Shown piece after piece: positions 50,101 to 63,300 of a stretch of DNA of 64,000 nt. The DNA is taken from assembly GCF_964204645.1 (NCBI RefSeq), contig NC_134029.1, forward strand, positions 3,977,001-4,041,000, given 5' to 3'. Source of the DNA: Tubulanus polymorphus (lineage: Eukaryota; Nemertea; Palaeonemertea; Tubulaniformes; Tubulanidae). The notes beneath the pieces were generated by a model. The model searched no databases. It was not told the DNA's origin and saw nothing but the letters and a program-made list of their open reading frames with translations. The first letter of the stretch is position 1; every line of letters starts with the position of its first letter. A program made the translations under genes and the position numbers.

Positions 50101-53100
50101 AAATTTCAGACACTTTTCACGTATTTAAACTGAGTTTAAGTATCATTAACATCTTCGTGTTTCGGAGTAATTTTCCGAGTTCGAAAACCATAAACGAGTG
50201 TGATCAAAACCCATTACGAAAACATCAATTTCCCTCGTTGAATCCCTTAGTGACAAAACACTGCCTTATCGTCGTTTCATTGGACAAAATCCTTCCGAAT
50301 ACAGATTAGACGATTTGTAATAGATAAAATCTGCGTGATCCAAACAAAATTATAAGCGCTTATCGTCTTCGAGACAAAATAGACATCGAAAACAATACAA
50401 GATTAAATATAATCCATGAAATATGTTACGTAAGTCATATATGAAATACAAGATTCGTGAAATTTCATTCGTGCCCAAATATGATAATAGAGCGATTGGT
50501 TTGAGCGCGAGCCTGCCGTATGGTCCGTTCAGTGAACTATTCACAGGCTGCCGTAGCAACAAAAAATATTAATGCGAGTTCTCAGTTAATCTCTCTGAAT
50601 CTAATCTGTTGAAGATGATGTTATGATTTGTGCGGTGTCATTGAAAGCCATACGGGCTGCAGGCCATGGTGGTGTTTGTATTGTTTCTTTGAGAATTCTG
50701 TTATAATTCAAGTTTTGTCGCCTTAGTCATGATGATTGATATAGTACATTGTAACGCGTCACGGATAACATCACGGACAGATAGATAGATCATGTAGATA
50801 TCCATCTATAACGCGCACGTTCCTATGATGACAGCCTTTATTTTGCGAACTTCACCACATTCGAATAAAACTTTTGAAAATTCTGCCCGCTAACTTATAT
50901 CCCACCAATTCCGAACGTAGAACATACGATTAGTAGTTTGACGGAAACTTTGTCATTGCGCTGAAAAAATGGCTCAATCGATTCTCAATTCATTAGTGAA
51001 ACGGAGACTCTTCACAACTCTATACAAATCTTGTCGTAGGTATCTAATCAATTCTCGAATATATTTCTCATGAAATGATTCAGATAACGCATTCCAAATT
51101 CTGTATCGCAGATCCGGTGTGCTTGAGAGGGTCGCATTGTATAAACGATAATATCGTTAGTAACTAATAAACCAGTATTGTGTTCATAATCAGGTTTATT
51201 AAGGGGTGAAACTATGACCAACGAAAGATTATCCCTTGTAAACAAGTACACTTGTTCAATGAATGAGCGGACACGAAAAATTCCAGCAAAGGCGTTTAAT
51301 TGTTTTGATTAGAAAATTGTATAAGCTCATATTTCTATAGAAGAACTCCCTATTAATTTCATCCGATTTAGATTACGTTTGTTTACAGTCTATATTCGCA
51401 GTGACGCTTATTTTGTGTAAATTCTTGCATGTATGGTTGTGTGAAATCTGTTGATAACGTAATGAAAAATTATCCCGACAATGAGCTACAGGTCACGGAT
51501 GCATCCAGTTCCGCACTTGAGAATTTAGATTCAACTTGAGCTGATTGAAAATGGAAACTAATACTCAAATTACAGTATAACCATTTTGTTTAGATTTCCA
51601 TTGCGATTTACAACCCAACCACATTTCTTCTTCTTCTTCCGATATCTGTCAACATCAACATTTAACAGGAACCCGACCAAAATCTAAAACACCGTTGCAC
51701 TCTGATGATACAAATTTTTTTTTAGTTATAAGCACGTTTGTCGTTCCTCGCGCACTGAAGCAGTATTATCAGAATATAGCAGAATTATCGGGAATGAGAA
51801 ATAATAGATATGTACCTGGTGCGATCACGAGTTTCCGCGACATTGTATAGATGATGTAAAGGTTAAACGATGGAGGAGACGGCTTCATAATAGATTTCCC
51901 GGAGTTGAATTTAAGTTTCATTTGAACAATAGAATCGACACACGGTTTCGTTAAAGACACGTGATGAATTTCAGGCACCATTCTCATATCATGATGTGTC
52001 TGTTTTTGACATGTTTTCACTGTAAAATGATTCCTAATTGAATTATATTCAGGTCCAAGTATTAATTGAAAGGATGACAGATTTTGCTGACACAACCACT
52101 GATGACACAACCGCCCATATTAAAGGCATCTTAAGGCGTGGCAACTAAGATATAATGATGATATCTATTTGTTGCGAGTGCTGTTATAAGTAAATTAATA
52201 TTGATATATCAAATTCCATCGTGGACACAAAAGACTTTTAAGTAGTGAAGTAAAGGGGTTAGATCCCCCCCCCCCCTGTAAGACTCGTGTTTGGAGACAT
52301 GTGTCCATAAACTAGTTCAAACTCGAAGCTGGCTCTTTTCAACTTGGTATCAATCTGGACCGTCGATTTAATCAGGTAAACCTCCCCGATCTTATCAACA
52401 CAACGACCTTTAATTTTTCTCAATGATGAGTTTTCCGTGCTGACGGGTAATGACAAGAAAACAGCGCGCCTTGTCGCCGTTATTTTCTGTTTGCCGGTTT
52501 GAAAAAAAATCCAACCCAGAAAGAAATCTAATATTGATTTCATTACCGGGAAGCCGCATTTCAATGGGTGATTCGATCAGAATAAATAGTCGGCCATCTT
52601 TTGTGCGGCGTACGAGTGTATTTAAAATTAGTATAAAAACGTATCGAATTGCCTTTCAATTATATCCTTGTCAACTTTATACGCATTCACCGAGTTTTCT
52701 AAGGCGAATATATTGCGACAATAGTAAAAAGCTTATTATAACTTCTTTCGATTGGTAGCGACATAATAAGATCATATCTAGTATAAAGCGTTTGCAAATT
52801 GACATATACGTGGTACTTTGTGACTCTGAAATCAGCTATTGAACGCTTTTGTAGGAATGTCTATTTTGTTGTATGATTACATAGTATTCACAGGTGTTTT
52901 TTCTACATAATGACCACGCTCTTCAGTTTGGAAATAATTTTATAGGAATACCGTCTTTTATTATTCGCGAATGGGCTTCTTGTGAATGCTTACAGTGGCC
53001 AATATGAACTGGCTATTGTACACATCGACAGTGCTTTGGGGTTTAGGTCTGTTCTCCAAATAGGATAACCATGAAGAGGTCCTCCGATAATAGACCTAAA

Positions 53101-53914
53101 CGTCAATCACCTTAAGTGGCTTTTGTTGGTAAGAAATTACTCCTGAATTTGTATTACATATCTTTTCAAGTTGATAATAGCTGCCTTTTGACACGCCAAA
53201 AACTCGTCCGCGGCTTCAGTTGAGTTGTTCTTAAAGAAGCTGCCGAGTGCACCCCGAAGTTTGGACGAAAACTCCCATTTAATCAATTCATCATCACTGT
53301 GTATAGCGAGTTTAGATAGTCGCAACTCGCTCGGGGGTTCGTATCAAGGACTGTGGTTGGATTTAAATCCTGCTTATGATTTTAGCCAGAATCTAAGGAT
53401 AATTTGCTGGGTGGGGAGCCCTATTGAAAACGGTCACAATACTTCATTTATAACTGTAGCGAGCCTCTAGGCCGATTAAGTCCTAAGTAGCTTTATAATT
53501 CAAATAATATAGCTTTTCAACGCTAATTATATAAACTATTATCCAGTGTCCTCTATACCGTAATTTTCAATTTTCCGCTTAGTTTTGTTTGTATGGGAAT
53601 GGCGTCCGGGTTGAAGGAGATGGAATCTTTCTTGATTCGGGAATTTTTTTCATAGACAGCTGTTCATTCGGTTTCTAATGATAGGTTTGACGTGAAATGG
53701 AAAAAAATTGTGGTTTCCGGCAACGGATCACTTTTTATCAACGGATTAACTACGCTGGTCATTCACCAGGGAGCCACTTTGACCTTGACATTGTCAACCT
53801 TTTCAACGTCATTGGTTTCACTGTCATCATCAGTTTCCTTTTTTCACATTTTAGACCTTATTTTGATACTGCAAAAGTGCATTGGGAGATTTAGATTTTC
53901 TAACCTCTGATTGC

Positions 53915-54240
53915 TTCACGTGAGGCAGTTTAACCCCAAGACCCTTCACAATGTTCCCATAGAAAATATAATACCAGAAGCAATAAAAATTAAGCAATAT
54001 TTGGTAAAAAGGTATAAGGAATGCATCTTATCGTCTTATTGTTAACCGTATAGGGGCACTGATAACGAAGCAATATTTGCAAAAAGGGCATGAGCGATGC
54101 ATTTTCTTCACGCGAGACAACTTAGGCACCAAGATCGACAGAGGCAGAGGAAATACAAACCAGAGGCAATAAAAAAAAGGTTACGTACAATAAAAGCAAT
54201 ATTGGTAATATGAAAGTAATCGTCTTTATCAGTCAATGTT
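53915..54240. repeat. Degenerate direct repeat upstream of hbn, about 190-nt period
   Basis: Copies start at about 53915 and 54107 with TTCACG(T/C)GAG(G/A)CA and share ACCAGA(A/G)GCAATAAAAA and AGCAATATT(T)GGTAA further on. An extra partial GAAGCAATATTTG unit lies at about 54067. It sits 250-600 nt upstream of the hbn TATA motif, so it may be a duplicated regulatory element or plain decayed tandem DNA. Confidence 0.5.
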
Positions 54241-54506
54241 AATGTGTTGTGGTTTTTTTTCGTAGGAGTTATTCACGGGTAACGTGGATGCGTTTTCTCG
54301 GTTTACTGGCGTACAGTTAATATCCGTGCAATTATCGTTAATCACCGCATATCGAACGCCGTAATTACAGTTAATCGTGACGCGAAACGACGACCAGCAG
54401 ATCGAACGTCGAAACCACGCCTTCGACGCTTTGTACGTTAGAAGCGGCGTTTATCATCTAGCTAATACAGCGACATGTCGCGAACGCGATCATAACGAGC
54501 TTTTGT

Positions 54507-54591
54507 CCAATGAGCGCGCGACATTTCATCGGCCAATCAGTTAGCGCAGCGCGATTGGTAATGTCGGTCCAAACAAACATTCGATTATAAA
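54507..54591 (+). promoter_or_regulatory. hbn: hbn core promoter candidate: three CCAAT boxes and a TATA box
   Basis: CCAAT at 54507-54511 and 54533-54537, reversed CCAAT (ATTGG) at 54554-54558, and TATAAA at 54586-54591, within a GC-richer patch. The TATA motif is 195 nt before the hbn ATG (54786). The 20-26 nt spacing of the CCAAT boxes suits cooperative NF-Y binding. Transcription start is inferred, not seen. Confidence 0.55.
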
Positions 54592-54596
54592 CTCGG

Positions 54597-54613
54597 ATTA
54601 TTGTTACAATAAT
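54597..54613. promoter_or_regulatory. 17-nt perfect dyad resembling a paired SOX site
   Basis: ATTATTGT and ACAATAAT are exact inverted copies around a single central T, giving two opposed ATTGT/ACAAT cores, the core bound by SOX HMG proteins. It lies just downstream of the hbn TATA motif, within the probable 5' UTR or initiator region. Confidence 0.5.
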
Positions 54614-54785
54614 GACTATTTAACGGGAATTGACGCCAGCGATCGCCACATATCTTTTTCGGACGTCGAAAAGACCAAATCACGGATTACTTAGCTCTCA
54701 TACTTAAGCGCACCGAAGAACTATCTCGCATATTATATCCATCACATCTGACTGTGCACGGGTGGTAAACTATCCAAAACGGAAA

Positions 54786-57700
54786 ATGATGACAGAACGA
54801 CCGCTGCAAACCTCAATTCAGGGAAAGTCGAAATCGTACAGCATTGATAGCATATTGGGCAACATTAGATCGGATAGGAATCCGGACCCACCGTCCCCAG
54901 TTCGTTCACCGTTAGGATCGGAACACTGTTCTCGTGGTAAGTTACCGTTCGACCGAATAGTTTTATATTTTCATAACTTGTTAAGAAATACATATGGCAC
55001 GAACTTGATATCATTTCGCTCACAAATCTGATTGAATTAAGCACTGAACTATCTTAGATTGAATTCTCTTTCAAATTAGTTGTTGTAATTTAGAATTAAT
55101 TTCGTTAATACTAACGCAGCGTTCTGCTATAGTTTCAGTGATTTTAGCATTTTCTATTTTCACTTCCGCACAGTTTTAATACATCATATTCAACCTGAAA
55201 ATGAAGTTTGTCTGGTCGTCTACACGTATGCCATGATTTATCAAATATCAATACGACATGGTTATATCTGAGCTCTGTGGCCGAGTGAGAAATGTTAATT
55301 TGTTTGTTCTCTTCTTCCCTCGACGAGTGTACACTCAGATGATCATAAAACCATTTCGGGTTGAATGCTAAGAAATAAGGAGTTTCTCTTGTCATTAAAC
55401 GTCGTTAATTTTCCTTGGTTCGTTTGACTATAATGGACACAACAAACTGGATGAAACATAGTCCATTCTGTCCATGGTTCAGACCAGTGCAATAACAAAA
55501 TCGTCGTTTATATTAATGCGATCATCTTTATGGTTCACATCGCGTCAGATGGACCCCGCTTTCAAATCGTAATCTGCCGATTATACTAATACCCGATGAC
55601 CAGTAAACTATAAGCTCGAACCGGTGATACCAGCCGCGTATCCTACCCCCACATAAATCTCTCCTCATCCGGTCGGCTCAATTAAAAATCGGAAGTAATT
55701 TGCGGCGCAGTAAGAATTACTAATCTAACTAATTATCTATAATACAGTTCGCAATGGGTGTGGTTGACTGTTTCCGTATCGGGACATTGTGTGGCTCGAT
55801 TACTTTTGAAATAGACAGATTATCCCCACGAGTTTACGACATTTTCACCAGAAATAATAACCTAGGAAATGAACTATAGTTCTTACGCTTCTTTCGTCAC
55901 CTAAAATGAGCTATTACAATATTGGTTTCATCTCTTCGTTAATTCTTTCCATGTATAGGATAATGAATAGGTTCTCTATAACACCTTTGTAATCATCTTC
56001 GTATAAACGACCGCTTTTTAAAGTTTACGCATTGTTAGCTTTTGACGTGTCATTTAAGTCATTATTTGATAGGAATGAAAATCATTATAAGAATACCACC
56101 CCCATCTATATGTGCTCTGTCGTTAATTCTTGTAGACCAATGAATAATTTACAATAGATAATGTCACCGTATATTTGGTTTTATTACCGGTATAAATATT
56201 CACAAAACCTTTATTTCGGAGACTTTTTAGCATTAAGGTCTACTACTTAGTTTGAAATTGCGCTGACTAAAACTATAGATGTAAAAACTCACAACCTGTT
56301 TAAGATACTGTATCGCTGCTTAAGACAAATTGTAACAATTTCCTGAATTTAATTCAAATTCCTTTACATCGTTCGATCGTGAGAGTATTGTTTCTCAAGT
56401 TACGCATTTACTGATAGTCCCAGCGTTTATACAGCGGTAAAATATCATTATCCGTGGTGGCTGCAGTTTAAAGGTTGTTCTTGGTTATCTTTTTCAGACG
56501 TTATCCAGGACACCCCGTCTCCCAGATCGCCGCATAGCGAAATCAACGATTCACTGGACTCGATCAAATCTGGAGATGACGGTCACATGGTCGAAAACCG
56601 AGATTGCTCGCTGATGAACGGCGCCGACAATGCGATAAACAACAACAATAACAACGATAGCGGTGAATTATCGGATGGAGGAATGGGAGGCGATAAACCG
56701 AGAAAGATTCGCCGCAGTCGAACGACGTTCACCACGTACCAGTTACACCAGCTAGAACGAGCTTTCGAGAAGACGCAGTATCCTGACGTGTTCACACGGG
56801 AGGAACTTGCGATGAGACTTGATCTTAGTGAAGCTAGAGTTCAGGTAAATATTCAACATTGCCTGATTTTCTTGTCTTTCGCACATCTACTGAAGTGTGT
56901 TCCACACGTATACAGAGGTTCATAGATGCTTAGGTACTTTTTCGAATAAGAGTTGGACACTGATCTGCGTTTATTGTGTATGCGATAAAACACATCTTTT
57001 TCTCAGAAAAGTCGGTCTGTTCAATTTGTCTGAAGTCGAATGTAAGATTAACGATTCATGAGCTTCACACACAGAAATTAGCGCATTTTGTTTCGTAGAC
57101 AATGAGCACCTAATATACACTTTCATTGGTAATGCTTAGAAGAACCAACTTACGTAGGTTTCTAAATCTAATTCATCCGCCTATCCTACTAAATCAAATA
57201 TTCAACAGTCTATTTGAAATGTATTCAAAATGTGTATAATATGCAGTTTCCGTGGATTAGACAACTGATATTTCGCATAAGTCTCATTTGAAAACCGCTT
57301 TGATGTATAATCACTCACCTGTGAATCATTAATGAACACAAGCGGGTCAAACGTGCTCGTAAGAATAACCACTAGATTTCCGCATCTTTAAATTCAAACT
57401 ACTTAAATTCGTCGAAATTAATAGGTTTCATCATCAGCTTAAACAAACGGTTTGTGACTTCTCATCTGATACGAGCTATTGTCCGGAATTTGCCGACGTT
57501 CTCGCGTTCGGCTTAGTGTCATGGTAATGAACATCGAATGGATTTCGTCGACAGCTCGTGAATCGCTTAATTAGCCATTCAAATTAATCGATATCGTTAA
57601 CGATAACGATTGTATGTGTAATCAGATCCGTGCCAGCAGCTGATTGTCGCCGCATCGTACTCGTTGAGATACATATGCAGAAGGTCTCTACCACAGAACG

Positions 57701-60191
57701 ACCCTATTTTCAAGGAGTGAAATTTATTTCGAGCTTGCAATCGAAATATACGCCCTCATAAGTAAAAAGGCTAAAAAATGATACACACTCTCTCATTTCT
57801 GTCCTGAGCATTTAAGTTGACCCGGCCGGCAGCCTGTCTACCTTCTCTAAACTATGATCAGGCTTGCCGTAACAGACCCGCCAACTTCAGAAATGAATTG
57901 ATTACAAATTGTATTGCGGTTTAGAAAATGACCTGGTCAATTATGAGAAACAAGGTATCATTTTTAGCAAAAAATTGATGATGTTTTTTAAAACTCAACA
58001 TAGAGCTGAAAACGGAGTTCTTGATTTGCGTATATGTTTCGATCGAAGAATGTTATATAATAATACCGGCAAATCTTCAATATAGCATCGATCAGAACTC
58101 AGATTTCATAAAATTGCTTTCATGGCCCTGATTCATTTCTAACGGTTCTCGTTTATTCCTGATTTCAACATTCCACTACAAGGGGAAACAAAATGCACTT
58201 TATTTTTGATTATCTTTGACGTTAAGCACGAACTCGCTACGGGTTGGAAATGGAGTAGATGTAAAAATTCAAACAATAGACAACACATTGGAAGACAATC
58301 TGTCGGGAAATTGCTAATTTAACCTGCAATTTATATATTCAGAAAAACGTCATATTCGACGATTTATTACTTGTTATTCAAACAATCAGCTTGTCGTGTA
58401 GGCATATATATAGATACGACACGTTTGTTAAGACAAACACAAATACGTTAATTAGTGGCCAATTTACAATTCTGCCCCATTAATGAGTCGATGTAACCGA
58501 ACAAGTATTTCTCCTTGCGCGGATCATTATACCCAGATTCATGAATAAATTGCTGCCGCATTATTTAATGAAAATATTGTTCAAACATAATTCAAAGCGT
58601 CGAATCATACATAGTCGATTTTATTCAAAACTATATTTGTATATGCGCACATGAAATCAGACGATTACAATTAATTAATTTTATAAATTCTATCGGGTAT
58701 CATTTATCATAGCATTGAACTTTTAACGTCAGATGGACCATAGTCATTTAAATCATAGATGTTAAACTAGATTAAACGTCCATGTTTGAATACAGCAACA
58801 CCCATTCAAAAGGTTTGTTGTAAAAAAAACCGTGAAATCGTTTTAGTTGAAGTAAACACGAAATATAGTAAATTTGATATGTAGATAAGACCTTATATAA
58901 GATACAAAAATCAAATTAGCAAAGCAAAGCAAAGTGCCGTCATCTTAGGTTTGGCAGACATCTTGGTTTTTTTTCAGATACGCCTCTCTCTCATCTCTCG
59001 ATGCGAACGACAATGTGCAATAAAAACCGACTTAAACTGTTACTTCCGAATGTCTGCTCAGAATCACGTGCTTGTCGCATGGATATGAGGCTCGGTTGTA
59101 TCTCACTGTCAGCACAAACTTTCACCGTTCGCTGCAATAATTGGCGAAGCTTGTAGTCTTCGGGGCAAAATTCCACTATTGGCTCTTGTCAGCTAATAAA
59201 GAGCAATAAAAGACCGTTTACCCAATTCACAGGAGCACGACGTCAAAGAAGGCAATATAAGCGGGAACAAACATCGCAGATAAAAGCTCCCCTCCAGTTA
59301 CAACAAATTTGATTCTCGGTGATTAAACAATAAAACAATTCGTGCTACTAATTGAAATATAAGAAGCGTTCGGTTTTTGTCATTCGAGGCGTTTTCAATA
59401 ATGATTCTCCTTTTGCGACATCCAACTCCTGGAATGTCAACACTTCCTGTACGATACAATATTAATGTTTCAATATTGAGTCATTCGGCAATTACATTTT
59501 ATTCACTGTTTTGTCATTTTTGGACAAATTGCAAATGAGATGTCGTTCTTTCCTTTTTTGAGGTAATAAGCTAGAATTTGTTCACTAATAATAACAAAAT
59601 TTTAATGTCAGCCTTTCAATTTTTGTTTTGCAGGTTTGGTTTCAAAATAGACGCGCTAAATGGCGAAAGCGCGAGAAAGCCCTCGGCCGCGAAAGTCCAA
59701 GTTTCATGCACGGAGATCACATGCCACCGATGTCGGAACTGCCCCATATGATGGGCCATTTACCGATTCCGCTAGGTGGCGATCCTCTCTGGGCGGCGAG
59801 AATGCAGAATCTTACCGGACTAAATCCGCTTTTAGCGCTTCAACACGGAGGTCTATCAGGAATGGCAGCAGCGCATTACGCTGGTCAGGGTAAACTACCA
59901 TTCGGTGGACTGACATTACCACCAGGTTACCTGCCGGGCTTCCCGACCGGTATCCCAGCTTCATTTATACACGCCAATAACACGGCCATCAGTGCAGCGT
60001 CGACAAACTCTCCTCTAAATCTCGTCAGTTCGAGATTTCCGCTAGAGGGCGCTGGCTTCGACGTGCGGAAGTCCAGTATAGACGCTTTACGAATGAAAGC
60101 GCAAGAACACGCGGCCGCTGCATTCGACCATCAAAAACAGTCGTCAACCAGCAAATCAGCAGCAGTTCAACAGGAATCGGCAAAATCATAG
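54786..60191 (+). CDS. hbn: Homeobrain paired-like homeodomain transcription factor
   Basis: Anterior neural regulator of the PRD class. Exons 54786-54936, 56498-56844 and 59634-60191 (1056 nt, 351 aa) join in phases 1 and 0. Two ATGs in tandem open the frame (54786, 54789); a longer frame begins with GTG. Octapeptide YSIDSILG at residues 18-25. A polar linker with a six-Asn run (98-103) follows. The homeodomain (121-180) begins [20 protein letters not shown] and continues [21 protein letters not shown]50 is Q170 and intron 2 splits it at position 46/47, as in rx. KPRK before and [11 protein letters not shown] after match homeobrain better than Arx or Alx. The C-terminal half is Gly/Pro/Leu-rich, and an OAR-like motif [16 protein letters not shown] is at about 313-328. 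Introns are 1561 and 2789 nt. Arx is the main alternative, but the [15 protein letters not shown] block favours hbn. Confidence 0.92.
54937..56497 (+). other. Intron 1 of hbn
   Basis: 1561 nt, donor GTAAGT, acceptor TTATCTTTTTCAG. No coding sequence or RNA gene is recognised inside. Confidence 0.85.
56845..59633 (+). other. Intron 2 of hbn (splits the homeodomain)
   Basis: 2789 nt, donor GTAAAT, acceptor TTTGTTTTGCAG. It lies between homeodomain positions 46 and 47. The short open frame on its minus strand at 58991-59176 has no support. Confidence 0.85.
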
Positions 60192-60381
60192 TTAAAAATA
60201 CCCTCTCAAAATTTAAATAATCTCTAGTCAGAATATCTTATGGTGACACAGCCTGTAGTTGTGGTTCGACAATATGATTTTTGAATATATCGGTCAAACA
60301 CAGCATGTAAAAATGTATCTTCTTCGTCAGAGTATGAATTGTGTAATCATGTATATGCCACATATTTGTTAAGTATTCAAC

Positions 60382-60387
60382 ATTAAA
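60382..60387 (+). terminator. hbn polyadenylation signal candidate (ATTAAA)
   Basis: ATTAAA, the commonest variant of AATAAA, lies about 190 nt after the hbn stop codon and is followed by a T-rich stretch. Position fits a short 3' UTR. Confidence 0.5.
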
Positions 60388-63300
60388 TTATTTTTGTTAT
60401 CAAGAAATGTTGGTTAACTTACGCTTTTTGGATCAGTATTCGAAACGATCATATAAGCCTACTCTTCAACAGTACGTGACAGGGCTCTTTATTAGGTCAA
60501 GATTTGGACGGACATAACTGAATACCCTACGGAATCTCTGACACAGGACCTATGTTTATGTTGATCTTAAAACGCTATTCGCTAATTTTTTCTTAGACTT
60601 AAGAAATTATTTGCCACAAGACTGAAATGATTCAACGGACATATTAATAACATGAAAGCCAATTTAACTCCACATGCAGCAGAAACAAGTTCCGACGAAG
60701 AAATAATAGCCTTCTTTGATATTGAAACTAACCTACCGATTAGAATGTTGTAACGATTTTCATGAAAAGATCGACCCTGGGGTTGAACTCCCGCCAGTTT
60801 AAGTTAACGAATTGTGTTTTTTATGGCGAATTACTAAATAGTAAATAGGATAATTTTCTATGTAAATGTCGCCCGAGGAAGGCGGATAACACTGGGACAC
60901 GCTGCATGGGGCCTCATCGACATGAAAGAACGCGGTTCTGTTCTGATCAAAATCTAATTTGTGGAGTTAAACTAATATCTACAGGGAGTGATCTAAAGTA
61001 GAATATTCTTAAGAATATTCTTTGTTCACTTTGCCATGAAAGAGTATCTTCACCTATAACGACGACGAATTAATAAGTGGATATTAAAAGCTTTTCGTAC
61101 AATAACAGCCAGTTCTAATCGACATCTTATCTATGGGACGAAAAAGTCGGGCAGATCTCCATTGAATGAGAATTCAAGCTCGAAATAACTCAGTTGAATA
61201 CACATTAAGAAAGCACTTCGAAACAGCGAAAGAAACACCTTTTTGTGTAGCTTTATCTCAAACCACAAACTGTAGATCTAATAGTAAAATCAACGAACTG
61301 CTTTGTCAAGGTCGTCCATGGTCAAAAGAAGCGTCGAAGGTCACAATAGGGCCTACGCGTTCCGTTGTTTCTACAAACATGAAATTTCACTCGGATAAGA
61401 TAAGATTAAGCCCTGTTTAAATTGACACAGTTTCGACTATCCATTGTGCGCTAACAGTTTCGTGAAAGCCTCGTGAAGCCATTCTATTTTATGTGCACGG
61501 ATGGAGAGATGGATTTCCTTGAAAAGCCGTAAAAGTTAGATATTTTCTTCTTTACCGAATCCAATTGAGGAGGTAATTCTCGACCAGCTGTAAGGAATAG
61601 AGACACATTTGACATCTAACGTGGCTTATTTGACAAAAAGTTGACAATGGATTCGATAAATACTGAAATCTACAGGTCTTTTTTGTCGTGTGCGATTTTC
61701 ATCCAGCGTATATAAAATGTAATTACAATCATTATTACATGATGTAAGCAAGTATGACCAGCGACAAACTGCATTGTAATTACCCTAACTGTCGCCATGG
61801 TGCAGTTGCCAGCATAAGATGTATGAGTTTTCAGTCATTTGCAGTCTATTAGTCGCCTATTTATCTAATTGTTATGTAGTCGACCCCTAGGTAGATTGTA
61901 ATTGCGCAGGGACAGGGGGCGTCGTATTTTCGCAGACTCAGTAAATTAAAGAAGCTGCGATTGCACTGCTAATTCAGTTTTATTGTGTTGCTGTCACCAA
62001 CAACTGGACTGTCCCAGTAAACGGTGACTGAAGAGATGGAACCCCACTGCCTTTTACTCTCAGCCTATCGCCCTCGACACTTCGTGATTGCTACACAGGT
62101 TTAAACGATATCGGTTAAAAGAAAACGTTATACCATTATTTCGGGTTAATGCTGAGATTTAGCTTTGCACTCAATAATTCATTGCTGCCAAGTTCGATAC
62201 GCTCAAAGCAATCCAGTTAATCGCCAATGTTATATCCAAGTGAAAAATGAAGATTGATGAAAAGTAACGTTTAATGTGTCTTTATTGGCTGCCATAATTA
62301 ACAACTGCCTTCCATAAAAATGTGCATAACAACGTACAAGTGTATGGCAAATAGGCCAATGGTCAGTGGGTGTATGAAACCTGTCCAAGTCCCTTGACCA
62401 ACACGACAAATTAGCCATTAAGTCCAGCTGGATAAATGATCATCATGTTGAAGCAAAACTGTGATTGATTGCCTTTACCACCACCGGTCTTTAGCAGGTT
62501 TTCTCGGCCGTGTGGGCAACGATTATCAACTATTTCTTACATTTCTTACCTAGTTTTATATGCCTATAGTGTAATGTGATGTTCAGCATGGTGTTCTTTT
62601 CGTATACCACCTATTGTGTCATAACTCTCGCTTCTCTTAAGCGGCTATTAATCTACCCCTAAACCTAAAACAACACATTTTGAGGGTTAATTTGTATATC
62701 CAGATTTTTCCAAAGACTAACATTGATCGATTAAAGTTGTAATATTCAATGCCTTATTCTAGGCGTACATTATTTCAGAATTACGATTCAAGAACTTGAA
62801 ATATTTTTACATAAACTGAATTCTAGAAAATCCTTATCATGGCACCTTTTATGTCATCTATAACCGGGAGGTCTTCGAACCAGCGGTGACCTGAAGTTGA
62901 TAATGAGAAACAGATATCCAGGTGGGTCCGTCAACCGTGGGAAAATGAGCGATGACCGGCAAGAAGATGAACAGGTATAAATGCCATGGCGTGTGTCCGG
63001 CACATTGAAATCAACTCAACAATGTATACGCGCGTATAAAATATGAAAACACGGGCGAATACGCGTGTATTTCTAAAATGAAAAAGACGCATTGAACATT
63101 GGACTAAAATTCGAAATTGAAAACATTGAATCGTCAAACCGAAGTTCTCACGAACACGCACGTGCGCGAACCATCTGAAATGTTCATTTAAAAATGACAA
63201 ATGACCACTGGAGAAATATCTAGATGGGAATTTACTTGTAAAAGATTTTATCAAGTTGATTTACGCAATGACAACCAAGAGGAACAACAGATGAGATAGA

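Larger units (their letters stand above)
37955..54506. other. rx-hbn head-to-head intergenic region
   Basis: With 36048-37462 this is the shared 5' space of rx and hbn. No exon is recognised. It holds two MITE-like elements, a hammerhead-like motif and two degenerate direct repeats (separate entries). A small GC-rich patch at 47090-47330 carries an open frame with no recognised family. It is the obvious place for cis-regulatory elements of both homeobox genes, but none can be shown from one sequence. Confidence 0.5.

Noticed and set aside
53137-53340. Minus-strand frame of about 67 residues with a plausible amphipathic composition (LRLSKLAIHSDDELIKWEF)
   Set aside because: Closed by stops on both sides, no ATG start, no recognised domain. 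It may be a transposon fragment; not enough to annotate.
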